Made by a program: the position numbers and the translations under genes. A DNA stretch of 64,000 nucleotides from Streptococcus macedonicus ACA-DC 198 (GTDB lineage Bacteria > Bacillota > Bacilli > Lactobacillales > Streptococcaceae): positions 1,513,501 through 1,577,500 of the forward strand of contig HE613569.1 in assembly GCA_000283635.1 (NCBI GenBank), written 5' to 3'. The notes under the pieces are model-generated. The model worked only from the letters and a program-made list of their open reading frames with translations. It ran no database searches and was not told the origin of the DNA. Below are positions 36,816 through 46,757 of the stretch, piece after piece; the stretch's first letter is position 1, and each line of letters opens with the position of its first letter.

Positions 36816-36905
36816 AAATTTATTATAGCAAAAGAAAGCAAATTATTCTGGTAAAAAATGAAATAAAAAGAGGTCTGTTATGACCTCCTTTGTCTTACCT
36901 GTTCA

Positions 36906-38725
36906 TTAATTAAAAATGTTAAAGGTTACTTTACCTGGGATTTTGTTGGCTTGACAGCTAGCGATAATGCTATTTTTGGTGCTTTCAACTGATTTTCTAA
37001 TAGCGCTTTGTCTACTTGATGACGGTGTGCTGACCGAACGTCTGCTTGGCAATTTATCACCGCTCTTGCCGCTAAATCCTTGAACTGATGATCACCCTTT
37101 AATGGTCAATGGTTGAATGTAATAGTTATACCCATTGTCAAAGGCATACAGTGATTAAAGTAACCAGTAACCGAGCTATTGTTGTTGTCAAAAACTTTTT
37201 TAGATTCATCAAAAGCTAAGCAATAAGAAAGATTGCGTGTCACACTTGATTTTGAATAGGCAGAGTTAAGTTTAAAGCCGTTTGGATTACCATCAAAAGA
37301 ACTTCCTGTCCAAGCTGAAAGGCTGATTGTTCCTGCATCTGTTTGAATAAAGTTGCCCGTTGGCAATGAGAATTGACGTTTGGCATATTTTGATGCAAAT
37401 GAGCTGTCTTTAACTTTGATTAATTGAACTAAAAGTAGATTTTCATCTAAAGCTTTTCCGTTATCAAAGTCATATTTCCCTGTGAAAACATTAGGGTTTC
37501 CATTATTCCAAACCGCACAGTAAGTATAGCTGACATCTGGTGTTACATTGCCTACCTTATCGAAAGAATCCCAACCGTCATCAGAATTATCCCAAGCGTT
37601 GTAATATTGGAACATACTACCGCTACCAGCACCAAGTTTTGGTGCAAAGCCGTCTGCATTCCCACCACGAGTATAGACATCACAGTTTCGGTAACTGCAA
37701 ACATATTCGATAGTATTTTGATAGGCGCCTGCTGTTACTTGCAAACCTGCATCATTATTATAACGTGTGATACAGTTTGACACTTTATTGTTTCCTGCGC
37801 TTGTTCCCTTGATTTGAATCCCGTTATCTGGGACATGTTCCACAATCAAGTTTTGAAGCGTATAATTTGACCCTGTAATTCTGATACCAACTGCTGAATC
37901 TGACGACGCTTTACCAATATAGCTTGACATAAAGCTTGAGAAATCCAATTCTTGATAAGTACCGTCTGCGTTTTGCACACCAATGATTTGGACATTTGAA
38001 TTGGCTTTTGAAAGCACAATTTGTCCGCTACAAGCAATGCTTGTCTCTGATACGTAAATTTTGCCACCACCAGCATTTTCTGCTTGACTAATCGCTGAAA
38101 GCAATTCCGAATAACTTGTTACGACTGTACCGTCAGATGTGTTGGTTGCAGAAATATCTTAAGTTGTTGTAGTTGATGTACTGCTTGTGCCGTTTGAATC
38201 AACTTGAATTTTTAAAATATCAATACCCCTATCTTGTGAATACAACCAAATAGCATCCCCACCACCTGTATAAGTGTAAGATTGTGTGCTAGCTGTTGTC
38301 CCAGCAGACATTGTTGTCAATTGATTTCCTGCTGAATCAGCAACAATCAAAGTTCTTGCGTCTGTGCTTGAAGAACTTTGCAAGGTTACTTTAATCACGT
38401 CATTTCCAGACACTGGAACCTTGACAGCTCTGCCGTTTTGGTTACCTCTCCCACTAAGCGCCAAAGCATAGGTATAATCAGTTCCAGAAACCGTCGCATT
38501 TTTAGCCTTAACCTGCATGGTCAAGCTATCTGTTGCTACCAACGTCAAGCCATCAACCGCTGTTGTGCTAGAAATCGTTCCAAGATTTTTGAAACTTGTG
38601 TTTTTGAAATTCCAAGATACCGTTGTTGAGGCATCTACTTTCAAACTAGACATTCCTGCTAATGTCATACCCACTATTAAAATAGCGCTAAACAACACTA
38701 ATATCACTTGTTTTGTTGTTTCCAT
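36906..38725 (-). pseudogene. Pectate lyase-like secreted protein, disrupted
   Basis: The N-terminus (38725 to 38162) has a signal peptide (VILVLFSAILIVGMTLAGMS) and a jelly-roll domain with TYTGGGDAIWLYSQDRGIDI and a Ser/Thr linker. An in-frame TAA at 38159-38161 interrupts it. The same frame then runs on as a right-handed beta-helix (GGGKIYVSETSIACSGQIVL, DNGIQIKGTSAGNNKVSNCI, NADGFAPKLGAGSGSMFQYY, NAWDNSDDGWDSFDKVGNVT), the pattern of family 9 pectate lyases. A frameshift near 37110 and a TGA break the C-terminus; the true end SIIASCQANKIPGKVTFNIF is at 36906. At least three lesions mean no active enzyme; the ancestor would have cleaved pectin outside the cell. Confidence 0.85.
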
Positions 38726-39062
38726 TTTATCTCCTTTCTTACAAGCGTGGATTTATTTTAGCATGGATAATGTCTATTTTTAAGTTTTTGCATATATGAC
38801 ATTTTTCTATAAATTAGAATAATCTTATTTCACTATCTATAAATCATTTGAGATTATATAAGCGTTTTTGTTAACAAATAAGACTATCTGATTGACTTGG
38901 TTTTCAATTTTGTATTTGCATATATGGAATTCCTGTGCTAAATCAAGAAATTTTCTTCAAAGTCATACAAACGTCCTCGTTGCTAGGCAGGAGTTGTGAT
39001 TTAACTTAAAATTTGCATATATAGGATTCTTCCGCTAAATCAGAAAAATTTTCCATAAGTAA
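38726..39062. repeat. Upstream region of pectate lyase with three related repeats
   Basis: The motif TTTGCATATAT occurs at about 38787, 38915 and 39012. The second and third copies extend as related stretches of about 45 bases (TGGAATTCCTGTGCTAAATC against AGGATTCTTCCGCTAAATCA). They lie 5' of the pectate lyase start and could be remains of operator sites or of a short repeat family. No gene is seen here. Confidence 0.5.
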
Positions 39063-39090
39063 AAAAGAAGCCCACTATTGGACTTCTTTT
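39063..39090. terminator. Terminator of thrS
   Basis: AAAAGAAG-C-CCA (39063-39074) pairs with TGG-A-CTTCTTTT (39079-39090), 11 pairs with one mismatch, 35 bases beyond the thrS stop. Confidence 0.75.
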
Positions 39091-39124
39091 CTGCCGAATT
39101 TATATTATTGTGCAAATGGAAGTA

Positions 39125-41071
39125 TTATTCAGCATCTGGGCGTGATTTACGGTTAATGTCAGCTAGGATATTGTCAACAAATTCATCGATTGCTTCTGTG
39201 TGAGTTTGTTTGCTTCCATAGCGACGAACGTTAACTGTCTTATCAGCCATTTCTTTGTCACCAACGATTAATTGGTAAGGGATTTTCTTAGTTTGGCTTT
39301 GACGGATTTTAAGTTGCATTTTTTCGTTGCGTTCATCAACGTCAACACGAACACCTTTGTCGCGAAGAACTTTAGCAACTTCCCAAGCGTAGTCAACGTG
39401 AGCTTCGTTAGAAACTGGGATAACAGTTACTTGGTGTGGTGCAAGCCATGTTGGGAAAGCACCTTTGTAATTTTCAATCAAGATAGCTGTGAAACGTTCC
39501 ATTGTTGAGATAACACCACGGTGAATCATAACTGGACGGTGTTCTTCACCATCAGCACCAATGTATGTCAAACCGAAACGTTCTGGAAGAAGGAAGTCAA
39601 GTTGGATAGTTGACAATGTTTCTTCGTTACCAAGAGCTGTTTTTACTTGAATATCAAGTTTTGGACCGTAAAAGGCTGCTTCACCTTCTGCTTCAAAGTA
39701 CTCAACACCCATTTCATCCAAGGCAGCTTTCAACATTGATTGTGCATTTTCCCACATTTCATTGTCATCATAGTATTTGTGAGTGTCTTTAGGGTCACGT
39801 AGTGAAAGACGGAAACGGTATTCAGTCAAGTTGAAATCTTCGTAAACATCGATAATCAATTGAAGAGCTTTTTGGAATTCTTCTTGAATTTGTTCAGGTG
39901 TTACGAATAAGTGACCGTCATTAAGTGACATTTCACGAACACGTTGAAGACCTGACAAAGCACCAGATTTTTCGTAACGGTGCATCATACCGATTTCCGC
40001 AATACGGATTGGCAATTCACGGTATGAGTGTACATGGTGTTTGTAAACTTGGATGTGGTGTGGGCAGTTCATTGGACGAAGAACGAATTCTTCACCGTCA
40101 CCCATATCCATTGTTGGGAACATATCTTCACGGTAGTGGTCCCAGTGACCTGATGTTTTGTACAAATCAACTGAAGCCAAAGGTGGAGTGTAAACGTGAA
40201 GGTATCCTGAAGCTACTTCTTTATCAACGATGTAACGTTCCAAAGTACGACGGATTGTAGCACCATCTGGCAACCAGAATGGAAGACCTTGACCAACTTC
40301 TTGAGAAATCATGAACAAATCAAGTTCTTTACCAAGTTTACGGTGGTCGCGTTCTTTAGCTTCTTGACGTTGTTTAAGGTAAGCTTTAAGGTCTTTTTTA
40401 TCAAACCAAGCAGTACCATAAACACGTTGCATCATCGCATTGTCGCTATTTCCACGCCAATAGGCACCAGCGACGTTCAATAGGTGGAAAACTTGAATAT
40501 GACCAGTTGAAGGCACATGTGGACCACGGCAAAGATCAGTGAATTCACCTTGTGAATAAACAGTAAGACCGCCTTCGTCTGCACCATGTTCTTCAATCAA
40601 TTCAAGTTTGTAAGGGTCGTTTTTGAACAATTCACGCGCTTCATCAATTGTGATTTCTTTACGAATACATGGAAGGTTTTCTTTAACGATTTTTTTCATT
40701 TCTTCTTCGATACGAGGAAGATCTTCATCAGAGATTTGACCAGCTTTGTTATCAGTATCATAGTAGAAACCATCTTCAATAGCAGGACCTACACCAAGGC
40801 AAAGGTCTGGGAAAAGACGTTTTGCTGCTTGTGCAAAAAGGTGAGCAGCTGAATGACGTAAGATACCAAGTGCATCTTCGTGGTCAGGTGTCACGATTTC
40901 AATGCTACCGTCTTCAGTAATTTCACGGGTTGTATCAATCAATTGACCATTAAATTTACCAGCCAAGGCTTTTTTAGCGAGTGAATTGCTAATACTTTGA
41001 GCAATTTCAAAAGGTGTTACACCAGATTCAAATTCGCGCACAGCGCCATCTGGAAAAGTGATTTTAACCAT
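39125..41071 (-). CDS. thrS: Threonyl-tRNA synthetase
   Basis: ThrS charges tRNA-Thr. The 648-residue protein is full length: TGS domain ([20 protein letters not shown]), editing domain with the zinc-type [15 protein letters not shown] and [10 protein letters not shown], class II catalytic core (motif 2 [34 protein letters not shown]) and C-terminal anticodon-binding domain ([20 protein letters not shown]). AAAGGAGAG precedes ATG 41071. A T-box leader immediately upstream makes expression depend on uncharged tRNA-Thr. Confidence 0.98.
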   Translation of the reverse strand: MVKITFPDGAVREFESGVTPFEIAQSISNSLAKKALAGKFNGQLIDTTREITEDGSIEIVTPDHEDALGILRHSAAHLFAQAAKRLFPDLCLGVGPAIEDGFYYDTDNKAGQISDEDLPRIEEEMKKIVKENLPCIRKEITIDEARELFKNDPYKLELIEEHGADEGGLTVYSQGEFTDLCRGPHVPSTGHIQVFHLLNVAGAYWRGNSDNAMMQRVYGTAWFDKKDLKAYLKQRQEAKERDHRKLGKELDLFMISQEVGQGLPFWLPDGATIRRTLERYIVDKEVASGYLHVYTPPLASVDLYKTSGHWDHYREDMFPTMDMGDGEEFVLRPMNCPHHIQVYKHHVHSYRELPIRIAEIGMMHRYEKSGALSGLQRVREMSLNDGHLFVTPEQIQEEFQKALQLIIDVYEDFNLTEYRFRLSLRDPKDTHKYYDDNEMWENAQSMLKAALDEMGVEYFEAEGEAAFYGPKLDIQVKTALGNEETLSTIQLDFLLPERFGLTYIGADGEEHRPVMIHRGVISTMERFTAILIENYKGAFPTWLAPHQVTVIPVSNEAHVDYAWEVAKVLRDKGVRVDVDERNEKMQLKIRQSQTKKIPYQLIVGDKEMADKTVNVRRYGSKQTHTEAIDEFVDNILADINRKSRPDAE

Positions 41072-41166
41072 ATTTCTCTCCTTTTAATAATTTACAATGT
41101 TGACAATTTCTTTTTGGGGAACCAAGCAAAAGGAATGTTATCAGCTTATGAGACTTTTCCTCGAGA

Positions 41167-41385
41167 TAAAAGAAAAACGACGTCCCAAAAGGACGTCGTA
41201 ACGTGGTTCCACCTTCATTTATCTACGACAAAAAGAGTCGTAAACCTCAAATTAGCTATATCGTGGCTACCGTTTTATGTTTGCATAAAAACAAGGAAGT
41301 AGTATTGAATCAGCAAACCCTGCACCCTTCTCACCAACCGGCGCTCGCTCTAAAGGTTTAACCCTGTTCAACTTGTCTTCGTAAG
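41167..41385 (-). promoter_or_regulatory. T-box riboswitch of thrS
   Basis: On the minus strand the T-box core reads AAGGTGGAACCACG (GGTGGAACCACG is the complement of 41202-41213). It is followed at once by the terminator ACGACGTCC/GGACGTCGT (41177-41185 with 41191-41199) and a T run. The upstream part has the stem I-like GAGCGCCGGTTGGTGAGAAG. The specifier is probably a Thr codon in AATACTACTTC, which I cannot fix by eye. Uncharged tRNA-Thr should favour the antiterminator and switch thrS on. Confidence 0.9.
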
Positions 41386-41387
41386 TT

Positions 41388-41417
41388 ATTATAACACGAA
41401 TAATTTATTTTTCAAGA
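41388..41417 (-). promoter_or_regulatory. Promoter of the thrS leader
   Basis: On the minus strand TTGAAA (41412-41417) and TATAAT (41388-41393) with an 18-base spacer, directly upstream of the T-box. Confidence 0.7.
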
Positions 41418-41419
41418 AC

Positions 41420-42754
41420 TTAATCAATGAAATCTCGAATTGAATTAATTAATCGTTTTGGAGCCTTGACAACTTTGGCTGATGTTTTAGCTGTCGCTTT
41501 AACAGCTTTAGCTGGCATTTTTATTGCTGATTGAGCAAATTTGATAGATGTTTTTTCATCTTGGCTTCGCACCGTCAATGATAATTTTGATTTTTTCTTA
41601 TTTTTGGCTGAAATCAAGACATCTAAATAAAAGGCATAGACTGATTTTCCAAAATGCTCTGCTGAAATAGCGTACATTTTTTCTTTGTATGTCCTTTCGT
41701 CCATTGCTGGTGTATCGGCAGTCGCATCTAAAATTGCATCTGCTAAATCTTCTTCATGATAAAAGAGTGTCCCGAACATCTTTTGGTCAATAATATCGTC
41801 CAAATAAGGATTGCCATGAGCAATGACAGGCGTTCCGCTGGCAAGGCTTTCTGTGTAGGTCAATCCTTGTGTCTCACTAGTAGAAGCTGAAATAAAGAAA
41901 TCACTTGCCTTATAATACAAAGCTGTCTCGTCATGTGGAACCATTCCTGTAAAAATCACAGCTTCTTCAATGCCCAACTCTGCTACCAAATCTTTCAAAT
42001 CTTGGAGATAGGGTCCATCACCAACAACAACTAACTTAACACGTTCATTTTCTGACAAAACTTCTGGAAATTGTTTTAGGATAGCTTGGATATTTTTTTC
42101 GTAAGAAACACGTGACAAGCTAAGCAGCATGGTTTCGTCATCAGCAATACCTAATTTATCGCGGAGAGCTTTAACGTCTTCTGCTGTAATATCCTTGCGT
42201 TCGTATTCTTCCACACGAATACCTGTCGGGATAACACGTTTAGGAATTTTAATATCGTAACCGTCTAACAGATTTAAAACAATACGTGATGGGCAAATAA
42301 CACCGTCTAAATCGTTCAAATAACCGCGAATAATGTACTTAACCATGCCAGGTTTGATGATTTTCCCTTTAGCAATGTAACCAACATAATCCTCATACTG
42401 AGTATGATAAGTGTGTACCACAGGAATGCGGAGTGCAGCAGCAATCATTTTCCCTAAAACACCAACACTAAATTCAGTCTGGGTGTGAATAATATCCAAC
42501 TTATACTGCTTTGCTATTTTATAAGACGAAATTAACCCACGATAAACCACACGGCGGTCAGTAAAAGACACAAAAGGAACGCTAGGCAGACGAATAATCG
42601 TTGGATCCTCGTAGCGTTTAACGGCTTTATCAGTGGTAGTAAATATATAAACCTCGTGTCCCTCTTTTTCCAATTCTTCTTTTAGGGTGCAAATGCTTGT
42701 TGAAACCCCTGAAACTTGAGGGAAATAGGTATCTGTAAAAAGACCTATTCTCAT
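41420..42754 (-). CDS. Family GT4 glycosyltransferase, glucosyl-diacylglycerol synthase type
   Basis: The 444-residue protein has the GT4 fold: N-terminal RIGLFTDTYFPQVSGVSTSI, sugar-nucleotide site IKPGMVKYIIRGYL..., and the EX7E-type motif SETQGLTYTESLASGTPVIA. A basic C-terminal tail (AKTSAKVVKAPKRLINSIRD) should bind the membrane. It is the counterpart of pneumococcal Spr0982, which makes monoglucosyl-diacylglycerol, the precursor for glycolipids and the lipoteichoic acid anchor. It starts 1 base after the stop of the second glycosyltransferase gene, as in pneumococcus, so the two are one operon. Confidence 0.85.
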   Translation of the reverse strand: MRIGLFTDTYFPQVSGVSTSICTLKEELEKEGHEVYIFTTTDKAVKRYEDPTIIRLPSVPFVSFTDRRVVYRGLISSYKIAKQYKLDIIHTQTEFSVGVLGKMIAAALRIPVVHTYHTQYEDYVGYIAKGKIIKPGMVKYIIRGYLNDLDGVICPSRIVLNLLDGYDIKIPKRVIPTGIRVEEYERKDITAEDVKALRDKLGIADDETMLLSLSRVSYEKNIQAILKQFPEVLSENERVKLVVVGDGPYLQDLKDLVAELGIEEAVIFTGMVPHDETALYYKASDFFISASTSETQGLTYTESLASGTPVIAHGNPYLDDIIDQKMFGTLFYHEEDLADAILDATADTPAMDERTYKEKMYAISAEHFGKSVYAFYLDVLISAKNKKKSKLSLTVRSQDEKTSIKFAQSAIKMPAKAVKATAKTSAKVVKAPKRLINSIRDFID

Positions 42755-42755
42755 T

Positions 42756-43754
42756 TTACAACTCCATTACTTTTTCATAGACGTCAACTAATTCATGAGC
42801 AACTTTATCGATGCTACGGCTTTCAGCCACTTTGTAGCCTGCTTCTTGTTTTTGACTTTTTCCTGCTAAGACTTTTCGAAGCGCTCCTACAAATCCGTCA
42901 ACGTCAGTCGCTAGTTCTGCACAACTTTCATCTACCCAGCCGTGATAAACAGGAATATCACGTAGCACGAGGTGTTGGTGGCTAGCAAGAGCTTCCAAAA
43001 CAACAATTCCTTCGGTTTCCTCACGACTTGGGAAGAAAAAGGCATCTGCTCCGCTCATTGCTCCCTCAAAAACATCACCTTTAATGTAACCAGCAAAGGT
43101 CACATTTGACGGATGTTTGCGAGTCACAATGCTTCTGACTTTATGTGGGATAACCCATTTATTTGTTTCACCGAACCAGATAAAACGGACGTCTGGCATT
43201 CGTTCTGCGACTTTTACAAATTCATCAATGCCCTTACGCATAAAATAAAGCCCAGCACAAACAACTACTTTTTCATCTGGTTTAATATCAAAATAACGAC
43301 GGAAAGCTTCTTCTTTGGCAGAATCTGGAACATAGCGTGACAAATCAATGCCATTTGAAACAGCGTAAATTGGGTGTTTAATGCCATAACCTGCAATCAA
43401 AGATTTTGAGTATTCCGTAGGTGTGATAATAGCATCCGCTTTTTGATAAAAACGGCAAAGATACCATCTAAAAATCGGTGATACTAAATTTGAACCAATG
43501 AATGAATCACGAAAGTCTTCTTCGGTTGAATGACCGTGCATAAGCACTTTTTTACCAGCTCTTTTAGATTTCATCAACAGATGCCAGCTTTTAAGCCCAT
43601 AAGTATTAATGTGTACTAAATCATAATCGTCTTTCGGGTTGGTTGTATATTCTTGCCCCACCATTGTAAGGGCACGCTCTTGATGCTTAATCGCACGTCC
43701 TATGCCAGATTTTCCCAAATAATTCTCGGCTTCCAAATACAGTAAAACTTTCAT
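42756..43754 (-). CDS. cpoA: CpoA/IagA-like glycolipid glycosyltransferase
   Basis: GT4 enzyme of 332 residues, resembling pneumococcal CpoA and S. agalactiae IagA, which add the second sugar to glucosyl-diacylglycerol. It shows MKVLLYLEAENYLGKSGIGR, MHGHSTEEDFRDSFIGSN, and the EX7E motif REETEGIVVLEALASHQHLV. Loss of cpoA in pneumococcus changes membrane glycolipids and beta-lactam susceptibility. It is first in the two-gene operon; a hairpin terminator of the preceding ccpA gene lies just upstream. The identity of the sugar added (Gal or Glc) cannot be read from sequence. Confidence 0.85.
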   Translation of the reverse strand: MKVLLYLEAENYLGKSGIGRAIKHQERALTMVGQEYTTNPKDDYDLVHINTYGLKSWHLLMKSKRAGKKVLMHGHSTEEDFRDSFIGSNLVSPIFRWYLCRFYQKADAIITPTEYSKSLIAGYGIKHPIYAVSNGIDLSRYVPDSAKEEAFRRYFDIKPDEKVVVCAGLYFMRKGIDEFVKVAERMPDVRFIWFGETNKWVIPHKVRSIVTRKHPSNVTFAGYIKGDVFEGAMSGADAFFFPSREETEGIVVLEALASHQHLVLRDIPVYHGWVDESCAELATDVDGFVGALRKVLAGKSQKQEAGYKVAESRSIDKVAHELVDVYEKVMEL

Positions 43755-43800
43755 AATTTCTATTATATCTTATTTTGTATTTTTTTTCACCAAGAGTCAA

Positions 43801-43826
43801 AAAAATCAGTCCTCGGACCGATTTTT
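43801..43826. terminator. Terminator after ccpA
   Basis: AAAATCAGTCC and GGACCGATTTTT pair around a TC loop with one mismatch (43801-43826), 24 bases beyond the ccpA stop. Confidence 0.75.
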
Positions 43827-43849
43827 AATTTGATATAGCTAGTCAACTA

Positions 43850-44851
43850 TTAACGTGTTGTGCCACGTGTTGTAAGACCGTGATTAAGAAGAATTTCTTT
43901 TTCTTCGAGTTCCTCTTTGTTCATGATTTTAGTCAACATACGCATGCTGACAGCACCAAGGTCATAAACTGGTTGGCTGATTGAGCTAAGGTTTGGACGT
44001 GTGTATGATGTGATTGGTGAATCATTGCTTGTGATGATTTCAAAGTCTTCTGGAACTTTTTTGCCAGCTTCGAACAAGCCATTCAACAATCCTGCTGCCA
44101 ATTCGTCTTCGGCAACAAAGGCTGCTGTTGAGCCAGAATTAATCACACGTTGTGCAAGTTCAAATCCGTCCTTATAGTTGTAATTAGCTTCAAAGACAAG
44201 GCCTTCTTTGAACGATAAGCCATTTTTTTCAAGACCTTCTTTGTAACCAGCTAAACGCACTTTACCGTTGATATCATCGATAAGTGGACCAGAAACAAAG
44301 GCGATTTCTTTATTATTTTTAGCCAAAATATCAACAACATCAGCAACGGCTGCTTTGTAGTCAATATTAACACTTGGGAGTTGGTGTTCTAAGTCAACTG
44401 TACCCGCAAGTACAACTGGTGTGCGTGAGCGAGAGAACTCTGCACGAATTTTTTCAGTCAAACGATGTCCCATGAAGATAATACCATCAACTTGTTTAGC
44501 AAACAAGGTGTTAACAACGTTAACTTCCTTATCATCATCTTCATCACTTGAAGCAAGTACGATATTGTACTTGTACATAGCGGCAATATCATCAATCCCT
44601 TTAGCAAGAATTGAGAAATAGCTGTTAGCAATATTAGGGATAACAACACCTACTGTTGTTGTCTTTTTACTTGCTAAACCGCGGGCAACGGCATTTGGAC
44701 GATAATCCAAACGGTCAATAACTTCAAGGACTTTTTTACGTGTGTTTTCCTTTACGTTTTTATTGCCATTTACAACACGACTAACTGTTGCCATAGAGAC
44801 GCCTGCTTCTCGGGCAACGTCATAAATTGTAATCGTATCATCAGTGTTCAT
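43850..44851 (-). CDS. ccpA: CcpA catabolite control protein
   Basis: LacI-family regulator, 333 residues. The N-terminal helix-turn-helix IYDVAREAGVSMATVSRVVN and hinge DYRPNAVARGLASKKTTTVG are followed by the periplasmic-binding-protein-like core with IITSNDSPITSYTRPNLSSI. With HPr-Ser-P, made by the HprK encoded at 7.5-8.4 kb, it binds cre sites and controls carbon metabolism. AGAAAGGAAG precedes ATG 44851. It is divergent from pepQ, a conserved streptococcal arrangement. A cre-like site lies between them. Confidence 0.97.
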   Translation of the reverse strand: MNTDDTITIYDVAREAGVSMATVSRVVNGNKNVKENTRKKVLEVIDRLDYRPNAVARGLASKKTTTVGVVIPNIANSYFSILAKGIDDIAAMYKYNIVLASSDEDDDKEVNVVNTLFAKQVDGIIFMGHRLTEKIRAEFSRSRTPVVLAGTVDLEHQLPSVNIDYKAAVADVVDILAKNNKEIAFVSGPLIDDINGKVRLAGYKEGLEKNGLSFKEGLVFEANYNYKDGFELAQRVINSGSTAAFVAEDELAAGLLNGLFEAGKKVPEDFEIITSNDSPITSYTRPNLSSISQPVYDLGAVSMRMLTKIMNKEELEEKEILLNHGLTTRGTTR

Positions 44852-45179
44852 TATTGGACTTCCTTTCTATTTGAAAATTTCGCTTTCACGGATATTTTAT
44901 CATCTTTTGAAAACACTTTCAAGGGGTAAGTGGTCCTTTTTGAAAACTTTTCATATATTGTAAGCGTTTAATTGGTTGATTTCTGTATCAAACTACTTGA
45001 AAAGTCAAAATTTGAGGCTTTTCAAAATAATTTGTGAAAATTTGCATTAGAATTATGGGAAAGATTCCTCTTTGTCTCACTTACTATTTTTTTGTCCGTA
45101 AGCCCGCTTTTTTTGACTCAAGTCTTGATTTTTTCTGCTTTTTTTGAAAGAATGGGTTTAATTAGAAAGAAGGTTTCTC
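44852..45179. other. ccpA-pepQ divergent intergenic region
   Basis: This 328-base region holds a cre-like site (44959-44972) and an imperfect palindrome TGAAAACACTTTCA (44908-44921), itself somewhat cre-like, plus the SD of pepQ (AGAAGG). I see no reading frame. Promoters are not clear-cut because the region is very T-rich. Confidence 0.5.
44959..44972. promoter_or_regulatory. cre-like CcpA site
   Basis: TGTAAGCGTTTAAT matches the cre consensus (TGWAANCGNTNWCA) at all but the last two positions. The location between ccpA and pepQ fits known CcpA autoregulation. Confidence 0.6.
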
Positions 45180-46265
45180 ATGTCAAAATTAGATCAAATC
45201 TGCTTATATCTTAATCAAGAAAAAGCTAATATCGCTGTTTTTTCTGACCCTGTTACTGTAAATTATTTAACTGGCTTTTACTGTGACCCACATGAACGCC
45301 AAATGTTCCTTTTTGTGTATAGCGACCGTGAACCCGTCCTTTTCGTTCCTGCGCTTGAAGTAGCACGCGCAAGCCAAATTGTCGCTTTCCCTGTTTTTGG
45401 TTATATGGATTCTGAAAATCCTTGGCAAAAAATCAAATCAAGTCTGCCTTCAACTGACAGCGCGAAAGTTTTTGCTGAATTTGACAACCTCAATGTGACA
45501 AAATTCCAAGGTTTGCAAACTGTTTTTGACGGACGTTTTGAAGACTTGACACCGTTTATTCAAAAAATGCGTCTCATCAAATCACAAGATGAAATCGAAA
45601 AAATGCTAATCGCTGGTCAGTTTGCTGATAAGGCGGTTCAAGTTGGTTTTGATAATATTTCATTAGACAATACAGAGACTGACGTCATTGCCATAATTGA
45701 GTTTGAAATGAAAAAACAAGGTGTTGAAAAAATGAGTTTTGACACTATGGTCTTAACTGGAAATAATGCTGCTAATCCACATGGTATCCCTGGTACAAAC
45801 AAAATTGAAAATAACTCACTACTCTTGTTTGACCTTGGAACAGATATGCATGGCTATGCTAGTGATATGACGCGTACTGTTGCCGTTGGTAAACCTGACC
45901 AATTCAAAAAAGATATTTACGAACTTTGCTTAGAAGCCCAATTAACAGCTCAAGAATTCATCAAACCTGGTGTTCTTGCTAGCGAAGTTGACGCTGCTGC
46001 ACGTAATGTCATTGAAAAAGCCGGATACGGTAAATACTTCAACCACCGTCTTGGACATGGTATCGGTATGACTTGCCACGAATTTCCTTCAATCATGGAA
46101 GGTAACGATATGGAAATTCAAGAAGGCATGTGCTTCTCTGTCGAACCTGGCATTTATATCCCTGGAAAAGTTGGCGTACGTATCGAGGATTGCGGACACG
46201 TCACAAAATCTGGCTTTGAAGTCTTTACACACACACCAAAAGAATTGCTCTATTTTGAAGGATAA
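45180..46265 (+). CDS. pepQ: PepQ, Xaa-Pro dipeptidase
   Basis: M24 metallopeptidase that splits X-Pro dipeptides. The 361-residue protein has metal-binding residues in LLFDLGTDMHGYASDMTRTV (two Asp), FNHRLGHGIGMTCHEFPSIM (His), GMCFSVEPGIYIPGKVGVRI (Glu) and the final Glu in VRIEDCGHV. The N-terminal creatinase-like domain (MSKLDQICLYLNQEKANIAV) is complete. AGAAAGAAGG precedes ATG 45180. Divergent from ccpA and likely under carbon-catabolite control. It ends in a strong terminator. Confidence 0.96.
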   Translation: MSKLDQICLYLNQEKANIAVFSDPVTVNYLTGFYCDPHERQMFLFVYSDREPVLFVPALEVARASQIVAFPVFGYMDSENPWQKIKSSLPSTDSAKVFAEFDNLNVTKFQGLQTVFDGRFEDLTPFIQKMRLIKSQDEIEKMLIAGQFADKAVQVGFDNISLDNTETDVIAIIEFEMKKQGVEKMSFDTMVLTGNNAANPHGIPGTNKIENNSLLLFDLGTDMHGYASDMTRTVAVGKPDQFKKDIYELCLEAQLTAQEFIKPGVLASEVDAAARNVIEKAGYGKYFNHRLGHGIGMTCHEFPSIMEGNDMEIQEGMCFSVEPGIYIPGKVGVRIEDCGHVTKSGFEVFTHTPKELLYFEG

Positions 46266-46271
46266 TACACA

Positions 46272-46297
46272 AAAACCAAGCCAAATGGCTTGGTTTT
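46272..46297. terminator. Terminator between convergent pepQ and SMR gene
   Basis: AAAACCAAGCC (46272-46282) and GGCTTGGTTTT (46287-46297) pair perfectly over 11 bases; usable in both directions. Confidence 0.85.
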
Positions 46298-46298
46298 A

Positions 46299-46625
46299 TT
46301 AATGTCCTGCATTTCCTAATAAGTTAACCATGACAACACCAATGATAATCAAAATTAAACCGATAACGCTATAAACATTTAGTGTTTCTTTGAAAATCAT
46401 TACTGAGATAAAGGCTATCAAAACTAAACCAACAGCTGACCATGTTGTATAAGTTACTCCTAAAGGAATTTTTCGCATTGCGAGTGATAAGAAATAGAAA
46501 CAAACGCCATAGCTAAGTAGGGCAGAAACGGTTGGAGTAGGCTTTGTAAAATCGTCTAATAATTTCAATAAGTTAGTTCCCAATAACTCTCCTAAAATGG
46601 CGATAAAAAGATGTAAGTATGACAT
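46299..46625 (-). CDS. SMR family multidrug/cation exporter
   Basis: A 108-residue protein with four membrane helices. It carries the SMR-type glutamate in AILGELLGTNLLKL near residue 13 (the proton/drug site), followed by GVCFYFLSLAMRKIPLGVTY and YTTWSAVGLVLIAFISVMIF, the usual SMR signature. QacE/EbrA-type members export quaternary ammonium compounds or guanidinium. Many SMR proteins work as dual-topology or paired dimers; no partner gene is adjacent. It is 4 bases downstream of a TetR-regulator remnant that presumably once controlled it, and is the only intact gene in its former cluster. Confidence 0.88.
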   Translation of the reverse strand: MSYLHLFIAILGELLGTNLLKLLDDFTKPTPTVSALLSYGVCFYFLSLAMRKIPLGVTYTTWSAVGLVLIAFISVMIFKETLNVYSVIGLILIIIGVVMVNLLGNAGH

Positions 46626-46629
46626 GTCT

Positions 46630-46757
46630 TTAACCTTTTTGACTAGCTGTCACACCTGTACGATAGAGTGTAAAGATAGCCCCTTGGTCCCAGTCGGCAA
46701 GGACCTCTGCTTTGTAAGCATTAAGATTATCAATCGCTGCCCTCGCTTCAACTAAGC
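46630..46757 (-). pseudogene. C-terminal remnant of a TetR-type regulator
   Basis: The minus-strand frame reads LVEARAAIDNLNAYKAEVLA, then DWDQGAIFTLYRTGVTASQK and a stop at 46630-46632. The DNA-binding half is missing. The assignment to TetR is inferred from the position ahead of an SMR exporter and the style of the C-terminus, so it is tentative. The text ends abruptly at about 46757, where a MarR-like fragment begins on the other strand. Confidence 0.5.

Noticed and set aside
38378..38783. Plus-strand frames across the pectate lyase start
   Set aside because: Antisense to a readable beta-rich domain and signal peptide; no SD and no homology pattern.
38786..39056. CRISPR-like array because of TTTGCATATAT repeats
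   Set aside because: Repeats are short, degenerate and widely and unevenly spaced; no cas genes nearby.
41167..41385. Possible novel RNA element with strong hairpins upstream of thrS
   Set aside because: It is a standard T-box riboswitch: GGTGGAACCACG core plus terminator ahead of an aminoacyl-tRNA synthetase.
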